A stretch of 64,000 nucleotides of DNA from JBKPNJ01 sp963695705 (GTDB taxonomy: Bacteria > Actinomycetota > Actinomycetes > Propionibacteriales > Nocardioidaceae), in NCBI GenBank assembly GCA_963695705.1, contig CAVOHB010000009.1:682001-746000 (forward strand), written 5' to 3'. The notes under the pieces were generated by a model. That model ran no database searches, was not told where the DNA came from, and was given only the letters and a program-made list of their open reading frames with translations. Below, in pieces: positions 17,716 to 25,159 of this stretch (positions are counted from its first letter, which is position 1; each line of letters opens with the position of its first letter). The translations under genes were made by a program, and so were the position numbers.

Positions 17716-18756
17716 TCATCCCGGGCGGGAACCCTCCAGGCCATCTTCGGTGCTGCCGTCCGGGTGGGCGCGGTAGTAGTCGCGCCAGATCAGCCGGTGG
17801 ATCGGGATCCAACGTGGCAACGAGCGGATGCCGGGAAGGAATGGGACCAGCAGAAGGCCGAGACTGAGGATCATCATGATGCCCCAGACAAGCGCATCGG
17901 CGTTCGGTGAGGACTTGAACGGCTCGATCTGGTACCAGAAGGAATAGAGCCACATCCAGGACTGCCCTGGGTAGCTCTGGGTCTCGTTCATCATCCCCCA
18001 CTGGTCCCCACCGAGATGCTCGGCGACCGCGTGGTCCTCGAGGTAGGTGCCGTCGGCCAGGAACAGCACCGACTTGGTGTAGTCGGTGTTGTAGAAGCCA
18101 CCCTCTCCCTGGATGACCGCCTGCAAGCCACCACCTTGCGCCATTGCCAGCAGGCTCGACGTGAGCACCGGCACGGGGCCGTAGTCCCCGGCCGCGACCT
18201 TGGCTGGATCGCCGCCGGCAGCCTTGCTGGCCAGAGCGTCGGAGTAGGCCATTGCCCATTTCTGCTGTTGCGCCGGCGGCGCTGTCTTCCAGGCCGTCAA
18301 CGCCGCGGACAGCGCCGGGGTAGCGGGCAGCGAGGACAAGGGCGTGATCACGAAGTCATTGACTGAGTCGACCGGGATCCGCACACCCGAGGCCTCCTGC
18401 AGACCCAGCGGGCCGAGTGTCTGGTTTCCCCCCGTGCTGTTGTAGGGCCGTCCGAGCTCACTCTCGCTCACGCTCGTGCCCGCCAGTTCCGAGGCCGCGG
18501 TCGCCACGAAGTCGTCCGGCGTGGCCTGCGCCCACGCCTTCACAGTGAGGCTCTTCTCATCGGGCGAGCTGAACACGGCCGCGAGCCCGACCACCAGCGC
18601 GCCGACGACCAGGACCGCGATCACGAACTCCTTGACCAGGTCGTACTCGCGCTCGGCACCCGACCACGGGCGGGCTGCGAACTCATCGGCCGCCATCTGG
18701 TGCCGTTGCCGTGGGGACCGCCGGCTGGCCGGTCGCGTCGGTTGCGTGGTGGTCAT
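17716..18756 (-). CDS. Membrane-anchored subunit of cytochrome b6-like module, function unknown
   Basis: A 346-aa protein with a short basic cytosolic N-terminus, one membrane span (FVIAVLVVGALVVGLAAVF), an exported domain of about 230 residues, and a second span near the C-terminus (LVWGIMMILSLGLLLVPFLP) followed by RSLPRWIPIHRLIWRDYYR. It has no cysteine at all, so neither a CXXCH heme c site nor a Rieske cluster is possible. The ATG overlaps the cytochrome b stop (ATGA). The C-terminal span and the PRWIPIHRLIW tail recall the C-terminal half of cytochrome b or subunit IV, but the match is weak. I infer it is the periplasm-facing partner of the neighbouring cytochrome. Confidence 0.7.
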   Translation of the reverse strand: MTTTQPTRPASRRSPRQRHQMAADEFAARPWSGAEREYDLVKEFVIAVLVVGALVVGLAAVFSSPDEKSLTVKAWAQATPDDFVATAASELAGTSVSESELGRPYNSTGGNQTLGPLGLQEASGVRIPVDSVNDFVITPLSSLPATPALSAALTAWKTAPPAQQQKWAMAYSDALASKAAGGDPAKVAAGDYGPVPVLTSSLLAMAQGGGLQAVIQGEGGFYNTDYTKSVLFLADGTYLEDHAVAEHLGGDQWGMMNETQSYPGQSWMWLYSFWYQIEPFKSSPNADALVWGIMMILSLGLLLVPFLPGIRSLPRWIPIHRLIWRDYYRAHPDGSTEDGLEGSRPG

Positions 18757-19391
18757 GGGGAGGTCTCCTCCCGCGCGTCCAGCGGGGGAACGACACCGTG
18801 CCGCCGAACGAGCAGCACGTGCCAAACAACGATCACGCCGACGACCAGGGGCAGCAGCACGACATGCCAGAGCAGCATCTGACCGACGTTGACCACGTTG
18901 AACCAGGCACCGATACCCACCGAGTTGAGCCCGTCCTTGGCCTCGGAGGAGATCCACTGCGAGTCGAAGTTCGTTTGCACCAGGTAACCGGTGAACGCAG
19001 TGCCGATTGAGGCAAGGAACGACACGACACCAGTGATCCACGTCATAGCCCGCCGGCCGCGCCACGCCGCCATCCAGAACTTGCCCCAGAGGTGCACGAC
19101 CATGAACACGAAGAACAACTCCACGCTCCACAGGTGCACGCTGTTGGCGAAGTGCCCCACGGCGGACACGTGATACCACTGCGGCCCTTCGAGCGTCAGG
19201 ACCACCCCACTCGCGATGATGAAGATCAACGCTGCCAGGGTCGCCACACCGAAGACGTAGATCCATGACGCGACGTACTCCGGCTGCCGGTCCGGCAGCA
19301 GTTTGTCCGGCGGCAGGGCGCCCTCAGCGCGCTCACGCACCCGACTCGTCCAGGTGCGGCGCTCGGCCGGGCCGTCAGCCCGCGTCGTCAC
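18753..19391 (-). CDS. Cytochrome b6-like N-terminal diheme membrane protein
   Basis: A 212-aa integral membrane protein with four spans. Two pairs of heme-ligating histidines sit at the right places: His86 and His100 in HLWSVELFFVFMVVH (14 apart) and His176 and His191 in WHVVLLPLVVGVIVVWH (15 apart). The 14/15 spacing is that of cytochrome b6 rather than mitochondrial-type cytochrome b (14/14). It would carry two b hemes for quinol-linked electron transfer. The GTG start overlaps the upstream small-subunit stop (GTGA) and its own stop overlaps the next gene, so the three genes form one operon. Confidence 0.88.
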   Translation of the reverse strand: MTTRADGPAERRTWTSRVRERAEGALPPDKLLPDRQPEYVASWIYVFGVATLAALIFIIASGVVLTLEGPQWYHVSAVGHFANSVHLWSVELFFVFMVVHLWGKFWMAAWRGRRAMTWITGVVSFLASIGTAFTGYLVQTNFDSQWISSEAKDGLNSVGIGAWFNVVNVGQMLLWHVVLLPLVVGVIVVWHVLLVRRHGVVPPLDAREETSP

Positions 19392-19561
19392 GGCCGGTTC
19401 CTTGGCTTGGGGAACGGCAGCACGATCGCCAGGACGAACAGGACCACGATCAGCGCGATCACCACGAGGTTGGCCAGCGAGATCTGGAAAGGCCCCCAGC
19501 TGATGAAATGCGCCCTACCGTCAAGCCCGACGGCCAACAGCCGATCGACGCCGCCGTCCAT
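19388..19561 (-). CDS. Small single-span subunit of the cytochrome b6-like module
   Basis: A 57-aa protein starting MDGGVDRLLAVGLDGRAHFI, with one membrane span (LANLVVIALIVVLFVLAIVL) and a short PFPKPRNRP cytosolic tail. AAGGAG sits 5 bases before this ATG, which decides the start against one 14 codons upstream. It is the first gene of the three-gene operon and reads into cytochrome b through a GTGA overlap. Its size and topology recall the small one-helix subunits of b6f and bc complexes; no sequence family is recognised. Confidence 0.75.
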   Translation of the reverse strand: MDGGVDRLLAVGLDGRAHFISWGPFQISLANLVVIALIVVLFVLAIVLPFPKPRNRP

Positions 19562-19805
19562 GGCAACTCCTTCTACTCGCCATTGAGGCCAACCCGGAGC
19601 CACGGTAGGCGGCAGGTGCAGTCACGGACAGGGTACAAAGTCCTCTCGCCAGGACGTGTCTTCGGCGCCTGAGAACACAGGCGGACGTCCGCCCGGCGAC
19701 CCCCTCATTGCCTGACCTGTTGACAGCTTCCGTGTGACGATGCCAGGAGTCGTCCCTGCAGACCCGGAGAGGGCCGGCCCCTGGTGAGATCGACCTATCC
19801 GATGA

Positions 19806-19990
19806 GTCATGCCACGCTCAGGGTTCAATCGCGGATCGCGGAAGGGGGGCGATCGTGCCAGAGATTCGTCCTCGCTGGGAATGGCGTACTTTCGGCGATC
19901 ACTTCGGTGGGGCCGAGTTCTGCGTGCGCACCCTTGACGCCGCGTACCTCGCGTTGGCAGAGCGCCTCGACAAGTCTGATCACCCGCGAC
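19806..19990 (+). pseudogene. Direct repeat copy 2 with truncated 5' fragment of the CYTH-Ppx gene
   Basis: Bases 19806-19917 repeat the leader and start of the CYTH-Ppx gene found at 15307-15412. The GTG at 19855 opens PEIRPRWEWRTFGDHFGGAE, then homology stops abruptly at codon 21 and the sequence that follows (CVRTLDAAYLALAERL) is unrelated to the CYTH domain. The frame stays open into the phosphatidyltransferase gene, so a chimeric longer protein is conceivable, but that gene has its own ribosome site. I read this as a duplication scar. Confidence 0.75.
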
Positions 19991-20124
19991 GGCGCGCCTC
20001 CTGGTCGAAGCGACACAATCGCTGCTGGCTCCGGGGTCGTCCGCGCATCCCGTCCCACCGCGAAATGAACCGGACCGTGGCACTTTTCGTAGTACGGGGT
20101 GCTACCCAACAGACCGGAGGCACA

Positions 20125-20952
20125 GTGCGTGCGGTTCGAACCGCCCCCGCGATCAGACCGGCGCTCCATCTCGCGATGCTCTTTGCGCTCGCGGTGACCG
20201 TCGGCCTCAACGGCTCTGGCTGGGTCGTCGGGATCGCCTGCGGAGTGGTCGTGAGTGCGGCGCTGGTTCGCGGCCTCGCCCGCTCCGGGTCCGATGTTCT
20301 GGGGCCTGCCGACCAGGTGACGTTCGTCCGCGCCACGCTCGTCGGCGGGATAGCGGCGCTTACCGCGGCCTCTTTCACCACAACCACGCCCGTGACGGCC
20401 CTGGTGCCGCTGGTGGTGGTCGCGCTCGTCCTCGACGCCGTGGACGGATGGGTCGCCCGGCACACGCAAAGCGTGTCGGCGCTCGGCGCACGCTTCGACA
20501 TGGAGGTCGATGCGTTCCTGATCCTCGTCCTTAGCGTGTATGTCGCCCGTTCCACCGGCTTGTTGTGGGTGCTGGCGATCGGGACCGCACGCTACGCGTT
20601 CGTGGCGGCTGGGTGGCTGCTGCCCTGGCTGCGCGGATCGCTTCCGCCGCGCTACTGGTGCAAGGTCGTGGCGGCGACTCAGGGCATCACGCTGGCGTTC
20701 GCGACGGCCGCCGTCCTGCCCCGGTGGCTGACCGACACCGCGCTCGCCGTTTCGCTTGCTCTGCTCACCGAGTCGTTCGGGCGGCAGGTCTGGTGGCTGT
20801 GGCGCCACCAGCCGGTACGGGCGATCGAGATCGGGGGCCCCGTCGGGTCGTCCGAGCCGGGGTGCGTCCTCGAACCACAATGGCAGTGGCAGCCCGTACC
20901 GCTCTCGCCTGCGCCCAACGGCGGGCATGCCCTGCTCAGCCGCGAACCGTAG
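20125..20952 (+). CDS. CDP-alcohol phosphatidyltransferase family protein
   Basis: A 275-aa membrane protein. The full family motif D-x2-DG-x2-AR-x8-G-x3-D-x3-D is present (DAVDGWVARH then GARFDMEVD), so it should transfer a phosphatidyl or related group from a CDP-linked donor to an alcohol at the inner face of the membrane. Roughly six to seven spans are predicted. I chose the GTG at 20125 because GGAGG ends four bases upstream; the frame is open back to the repeat scar at 19855. A charged, proline-rich C-terminal tail of about 50 residues is not typical of the family. It leads the operon that runs to 26097; the alcohol acceptor is unknown. Confidence 0.85.
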   Translation: MRAVRTAPAIRPALHLAMLFALAVTVGLNGSGWVVGIACGVVVSAALVRGLARSGSDVLGPADQVTFVRATLVGGIAALTAASFTTTTPVTALVPLVVVALVLDAVDGWVARHTQSVSALGARFDMEVDAFLILVLSVYVARSTGLLWVLAIGTARYAFVAAGWLLPWLRGSLPPRYWCKVVAATQGITLAFATAAVLPRWLTDTALAVSLALLTESFGRQVWWLWRHQPVRAIEIGGPVGSSEPGCVLEPQWQWQPVPLSPAPNGGHALLSREP

Positions 20953-20970
20953 GCAACAGTCGGGAAAGAG

Positions 20971-22707
20971 GTGGAGTTGCACGCATCGCGCTCAGTCGCG
21001 CGCTTTCGGCGGCCGGCGACGCCGCCGGTGACGCCCGCGCGCGACCGACGGAGACTGCGTGAAGTCGCAGCAGTGGTTACCACGATGCTGGCTTTCCTGC
21101 TCGTGTGGTTCGCCCTTGTCGCTCCGAACCAGATCAGCCGTCTCGCCCCCGGTGCGTTCGTCCGCCTTCCCGTCGAGGGACTCATCGTGCTGGCCGTCGT
21201 TCTCGTTCTGCCGGTCAAGCCGAGCCGAATCGTGGCGGCGCTGGTCGGAATCCTTCTCGGACTGCTGGCCGTTCTGAAGATCCTCGACATGGGCTTCTTC
21301 GAAGCCTTCGACCGGCCGTTCAACCCGCTGACCGACCGGAGCTACTTCGGTCCCGCCCTCGGCCTGTTGCGTGACTCGATCGGCCGTCCCGGGGCGATCG
21401 GTGGTGTCGTCCTGGCCGCGGTCCTCGGCATCGCCATCCTCGTGTTCACGCCGTTGTCGGTGCTGCGGTTGACTCGGCTCGCCGCCGATCACCGCACCGG
21501 CGCCCTGCGCACCGTCATCGCCCTCGGGGTCGTCTGGGTCCTCTGTGCGGCGCTCGGCGCGCAAGTCGTCCCGGGCGCGCCGATCGCCTCCACCAGCGCG
21601 GCCGATCTCGCCTATGACCAGGTACGCCAGGTGCGGGCGGCTGTCCACGACCATGAGGCGTTCGTCCAGGCGGCCGGCGTCGATGCCTTCTCCGACACAC
21701 CGGGCGATGAGCTGCTCACCGGCCTGCGCGGCAAGGACGTCGTCATCGCCTTCGTCGAGAGCTATGGGCGCGTCGCGGTCGAAGGGTCGGACTTCTCGCC
21801 GCAGGTCGATGCAGTTCTCGACGCAGGAACCCGCCGCCTTCGTGCGGCCGGCTTCTCGTCGCGAAGCGCGTTTCTCACCTCACCGACGTTCGGCGGCATC
21901 AGCTGGCTGGCCCACTCCACGCTCCAGTCCGGGCTGTGGGTCTCCAACCAACAGCTCTACGACAACCTCGTCGCCAGCGACCGGCTGACCCTCAGTGGCG
22001 CTTTCAAACGCGCCGGATGGCGGACGGTCGGCGATGTGCCGTCCAACTACGAGGACTGGCCGGAGGGAACCTCCTTCTATCACTACGACAAGATCTACGA
22101 CGACCGCAACGTCGGCTACCTCGGTCCGTCGTTCAGCTACGGCACGATGCCCGACCAGTACATCCTGTCCGCCTTCCAACGGCTCGAGCTTGCCAAGACA
22201 AGCCGTTCCCCGGTCATGGCGGAGATCGACCTCGTGTCCAGCCACACTCCTTGGGCACCACTTCCACACATGATCAGCTGGAGCAAGGTCGGCAACGGCT
22301 CGGTCTTCGACAGCATGCCCGCTGAGGGCGACTCTCCGGACGCCGTGTGGCGAGACTCCGATCAGGTGCGGGCCGCGTACGCGCAGTCCATCGAGTACTC
22401 GCTGAACACCCTGATCTCCTTCGTGCAGACGTACGCCGACAACAACCTCGTGCTCATCGTCCTGGGAGACCATCAGCCGGCCACGATCGTCAGCGGGTCG
22501 GGCGCCAGCCATGATGTGCCCATCACCGTCATCTCCCACGACCCGGCCGTGATGAGGCGGATCTCCGGATGGGGCTGGCAGGACGGCCTGCGGCCCGGCC
22601 CGCAGGCGCCGGTCTGGCCCATGGACACCTTCCGCGACCGTTTTCTCACCGCCTACGGCCCGTCCACGGGACCTGGGTCGCAGCGCCCTTCTCCCGCCCA
22701 CCAGTAG
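20971..22707 (+). CDS. LtaS/sulfatase-like membrane phosphotransferase
   Basis: A 578-aa protein with five N-terminal membrane spans (about 33-55, 65-81, 85-104, 143-162, 178-200) and a large extracytoplasmic alkaline-phosphatase-superfamily domain. Readable motifs are KDVVIAFVESYGR (first metal Glu), a putative nucleophile region in SPTFGGISWLAHST, and VLIVLGDHQPATIV (late metal Asp/His). The layout matches lipoteichoic acid synthases and phosphoglycerol or phosphoethanolamine transferases, which move a phospho-alcohol headgroup from lipid to a glycan or lipid. The GTG start has GAAAGAGG just upstream. Only 18 bases follow the CDP-alcohol transferase gene, suggesting consecutive steps on a membrane lipid. 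Confidence 0.83.
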   Translation: MELHASRSVARFRRPATPPVTPARDRRRLREVAAVVTTMLAFLLVWFALVAPNQISRLAPGAFVRLPVEGLIVLAVVLVLPVKPSRIVAALVGILLGLLAVLKILDMGFFEAFDRPFNPLTDRSYFGPALGLLRDSIGRPGAIGGVVLAAVLGIAILVFTPLSVLRLTRLAADHRTGALRTVIALGVVWVLCAALGAQVVPGAPIASTSAADLAYDQVRQVRAAVHDHEAFVQAAGVDAFSDTPGDELLTGLRGKDVVIAFVESYGRVAVEGSDFSPQVDAVLDAGTRRLRAAGFSSRSAFLTSPTFGGISWLAHSTLQSGLWVSNQQLYDNLVASDRLTLSGAFKRAGWRTVGDVPSNYEDWPEGTSFYHYDKIYDDRNVGYLGPSFSYGTMPDQYILSAFQRLELAKTSRSPVMAEIDLVSSHTPWAPLPHMISWSKVGNGSVFDSMPAEGDSPDAVWRDSDQVRAAYAQSIEYSLNTLISFVQTYADNNLVLIVLGDHQPATIVSGSGASHDVPITVISHDPAVMRRISGWGWQDGLRPGPQAPVWPMDTFRDRFLTAYGPSTGPGSQRPSPAHQ

Positions 22708-22749
22708 GTGAACCGTTCCGGCGGATCCGCACCGACCGGGACGGGTAGA

Positions 22750-22794
22750 CGTGCAGGGGACGTGCAGGAGATGTGCAGGAGATGCGGAGGAGAT
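22750..22794 (+). repeat. Short tandem degenerate repeats before the MDR dehydrogenase
   Basis: Four imperfect copies of an 11-mer like GTGCAGGAGAT lie head to tail between the sulfatase-like gene and the dehydrogenase. Each copy contains a ribosome-site-like AGGAG/GGGGA core. It may affect translation initiation of the downstream gene or be a slippage product. Confidence 0.7.
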
Positions 22795-22808
22795 ACCGTC
22801 CGTGCATC

Positions 22809-23786
22809 ATGCCCGACCCCCTCCAGGCAACCGCGTACTGGACGCTCAGCCCAGGCGAGGGTGTGCTGCGCGCGGAGCGACTGCACGAACCGGGACCGCA
22901 CGAGGCACTGGTGCGTGCGCTGCACTCCGGCATCAGCCGGGGCACCGAGGTGCTCGTTCACACCGGTCGGGTCCCGGCGGAGATCGCCGACCGGATGCGA
23001 GCGCCGTTCCAGGAGGGTGCGCTGCCCGGCCCGATCAAGTACGGGTACCTGTCCGTCGGAGTGGTTGAGCGCGGTCCGGCCGATCTGCTCCATCGCGATG
23101 TGTTCTGTCTGTTCCCGCACCAGGACCGCTATGTCGTACCGGTCGAAGCGCTGACGCCGCTGCCGCGCGGCCTCCCGCCCGCCCGGGCCACCCTGGCCGG
23201 TGCCGCCGAGACGGCGGTCAACGCGCTGTGGGACGCCGCCCCCCGCATCGGCGACCGCGTCGCCGTTGTCGGTGCCGGGATGATCGGCTGCGCCGCGGCC
23301 GCCCTGCTCCGCAAGTTTCCGCTCCGGCGACTGCAGCTCGTCGACATCGACGCGACGCGGCAGTCGGTCGCCGACGCGCTCGGCGTCGAGTTGACCACAC
23401 CTGCCACCGCGGCCGGCGGTTGTGATCTGGTCGTCCACGCGTCGGCGTCGTCTGCGGGGTTACAGCGAAGTCTCGAGCTGCTCGGGGACGAGGGCGAGGT
23501 GATCGAGCTGTCGTGGTACGGCACTCGCGAAGTTACGGTGCCGCTCGGGTCGGTCTTCCATCCGCGCCGGTTGACGATACGCGCGAGCCAGGTTGGCGAG
23601 GTCGCCTCGGCCCGCCGCGGCCGGCGCACGAGGGCCGATCGACTGTTGCTTGCGCTGCAGCTCCTCCGCGACGACGCCTTCGACGCCCTCATCACCGGGT
23701 CGAGCCCGTTCGCCGATCTCCCCGAGACCATGCGCCGGCTGGCTGCCGGTGAGCTGCCCGCCCTCTGTCACGTCGTCGACTACTGA
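22809..23786 (+). CDS. Zinc-type alcohol dehydrogenase (MDR) family protein without a visible zinc site
   Basis: A 325-aa medium-chain dehydrogenase/reductase. The N-terminal catalytic fold has SGISRGTEVLVHTGRVP where zinc-dependent enzymes have Cys-Gly-x-Cys-x-x-Asp, so the catalytic and structural zinc sites appear absent. The Rossmann domain reads RVAVVGAGMIGCAAAALL, with an acidic residue (VDIDATRQ) favouring NAD(H). The GISRGTE pattern is shared with chlorophyllide dehydrogenase-like and other non-zinc MDR proteins. The gene precedes the PTPS-like gene by about 9 bases. A redox step on a small polar intermediate is likely; the substrate is unknown. Confidence 0.82.
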   Translation: MPDPLQATAYWTLSPGEGVLRAERLHEPGPHEALVRALHSGISRGTEVLVHTGRVPAEIADRMRAPFQEGALPGPIKYGYLSVGVVERGPADLLHRDVFCLFPHQDRYVVPVEALTPLPRGLPPARATLAGAAETAVNALWDAAPRIGDRVAVVGAGMIGCAAAALLRKFPLRRLQLVDIDATRQSVADALGVELTTPATAAGGCDLVVHASASSAGLQRSLELLGDEGEVIELSWYGTREVTVPLGSVFHPRRLTIRASQVGEVASARRGRRTRADRLLLALQLLRDDAFDALITGSSPFADLPETMRRLAAGELPALCHVVDY

Positions 23787-23795
23787 GGAGTCGTC

Positions 23796-24173
23796 ATCTA
23801 CGCCGTCACCGTCAGCGACCACGTGATGGTCGCCCACAGCCTCCCCCGCCCAGTTTTCGGACCGGCACAGGCGCTGCACGGCGCCACGTACGTCGTGGAG
23901 GCGACGTTCCGCCGCCGCCAGCTCGACGATGACGGGATCGTCGTCGACATCGGGGCGGCTCTGTCCGCGCTGGACCACGCCCTCGGACAGCTGCGCTATC
24001 GCAACCTCGACGAGCACCCAGCCTTCGCCGGGGTGGTGACGTCCACCGAGAGGATCACCCAGTGGGTGGCCGAGCGTCTGGCTGAGACGCCGGTGGCCGA
24101 GGGGCTGGCCGGGATCGAGGTGGTGCTGCGTGAGTCGCCGCTCGCCTGGGTCTCCTACACCCTGAACTGGTGA
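23796..24173 (+). CDS. 6-pyruvoyl-tetrahydropterin synthase/QueD-like protein, atypical active site
   Basis: A protein of about 125 aa with a T-fold pattern: YAVTVSDHVMVAHSL, then GPAQALHGATYVVEATF and a C-terminal LAWVSYTLNW. Family members bind Zn with one His in the first segment and two in an HGH motif, and many use a Cys four residues before HGH. Here the first His and the first His of HGH (HGAT) remain, but the second is replaced and no cysteine exists. No ATG/GTG precedes the conserved YAVTV strand; GAGGAG lies 5-7 bases before ATC at 23796, so a rare ATC start is plausible. The GTG at 23823 would remove the first strand. The stop overlaps the next start (GTGA). Confidence 0.75.
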   Translation: MYAVTVSDHVMVAHSLPRPVFGPAQALHGATYVVEATFRRRQLDDDGIVVDIGAALSALDHALGQLRYRNLDEHPAFAGVVTSTERITQWVAERLAETPVAEGLAGIEVVLRESPLAWVSYTLNW

Positions 24174-25159
24174 GAATTCGTCTCGTCGTCCCCGCCGACG
24201 TCGACGCGGCTACCGGTGGCAACACCTACGACCTGGCGCTCGCCGATGCGCTGCGCACCGCACAGGACGAGGTGACGATCGTACGCTGTGAACCACCCGC
24301 CCTCTCCGCCACGTTACGAAGGCCATGGACCGGGCACACACTCGTGGACGGGCTGCTGGCCTGTCCCCAGCCGATGGCGGTCGCGGCCGCGAATGTCGGC
24401 GTCCTGGTGCACATGCCCCTCGCGCTGGAGACGGGGCTCGCGCCCGACCGCGCCGCAGAGCTCGATCGGCTCGAGAGACAGTCGCTGCATGCCGCCGGAC
24501 ACGTCGTCACGATCAGCCGTTGGTCGGCGCGGTACATCGAACGGCATCACGGGGTCCGCGAGGTCGCCGTTGTTCCTCCAGGAGTGGACAGGGCCCCGGT
24601 CAGCCGCGGATCCGACCCGCCGCTGTTCGCCCACGTCGCGGCGCTCCTCCCCCACAAGGACCAGCTGGGGGTGGTTGCTGCGCTGAGTCGGCTGACCGAC
24701 CTTCCCTGGCGGGCCCGCCTGGCCGGTCCACTGGACCGCGATCCCGACTACGCCGCGGCGGTCGGCGAGGCGGTTCGCATGGCCGGACTCACTGATCGGG
24801 TGGAGATCCCCGGCACACTCGCGCGTGACGAGGCCTGGGCTGAGGCGGATCTCGCGCTGCTTCCGTCGCGGGTCGAAACGTTCGGCATGGTCGTGGTCGA
24901 GGCGCTCGCCCGGGGAATTCCGGCGCTGGTCAGTGAGGGCGGAGCAGTGGAGGCGCTCGGCGTGACCCTCGGTGGGGAGCGCCCGGGGATGGTGGTTCCA
25001 GCCGCCGACCCTGAGGCGCTGAGTCGTGCCCTGCGAGGCTGGCTGGCCGATGGGCACTATCGGAGCCACCTTCGAACGCTCGCGCTGTCCCGGCGGGACG
25101 CGCTGGACGGGTGGGACGTGACCGCCGAGCGGATGCGACACGTACTGAGGTGCTCGTGA
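24170..25159 (+). CDS. Glycosyltransferase family 4 protein
   Basis: A 329-aa GT-B enzyme. The N-terminal part shows TGGNTYDLALADAL (acceptor-side glycine-rich loop), and the C-terminal GT4 domain shows VAVVPPGVD, AHVAALLPHKDQLG, RLAGPLDRDPDY, and the donor-binding E-x7-E motif in SRVETFGMVVVEALARGIPA. It should retain the anomeric configuration while moving a sugar from a nucleotide or lipid donor. GTGA overlaps join it to the PTPS-like gene upstream and the membrane protein downstream, so it is translationally coupled to both. Donor and acceptor cannot be read from the sequence. Confidence 0.88.
   Translation: MRIRLVVPADVDAATGGNTYDLALADALRTAQDEVTIVRCEPPALSATLRRPWTGHTLVDGLLACPQPMAVAAANVGVLVHMPLALETGLAPDRAAELDRLERQSLHAAGHVVTISRWSARYIERHHGVREVAVVPPGVDRAPVSRGSDPPLFAHVAALLPHKDQLGVVAALSRLTDLPWRARLAGPLDRDPDYAAAVGEAVRMAGLTDRVEIPGTLARDEAWAEADLALLPSRVETFGMVVVEALARGIPALVSEGGAVEALGVTLGGERPGMVVPAADPEALSRALRGWLADGHYRSHLRTLALSRRDALDGWDVTAERMRHVLRCS

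Noticed and set aside
18757..19266. Upstream extension of the cysteine-free cytochrome-module subunit
   Set aside because: It overlaps the cytochrome b gene in another frame and lacks any membrane or family pattern; the ATGA-coupled ATG at 18756 is better.
19825..20982. Minus-strand frame of 385 codons over the phosphatidyltransferase gene
   Set aside because: Antisense shadow; the plus strand has the complete CDP-alcohol transferase motif.
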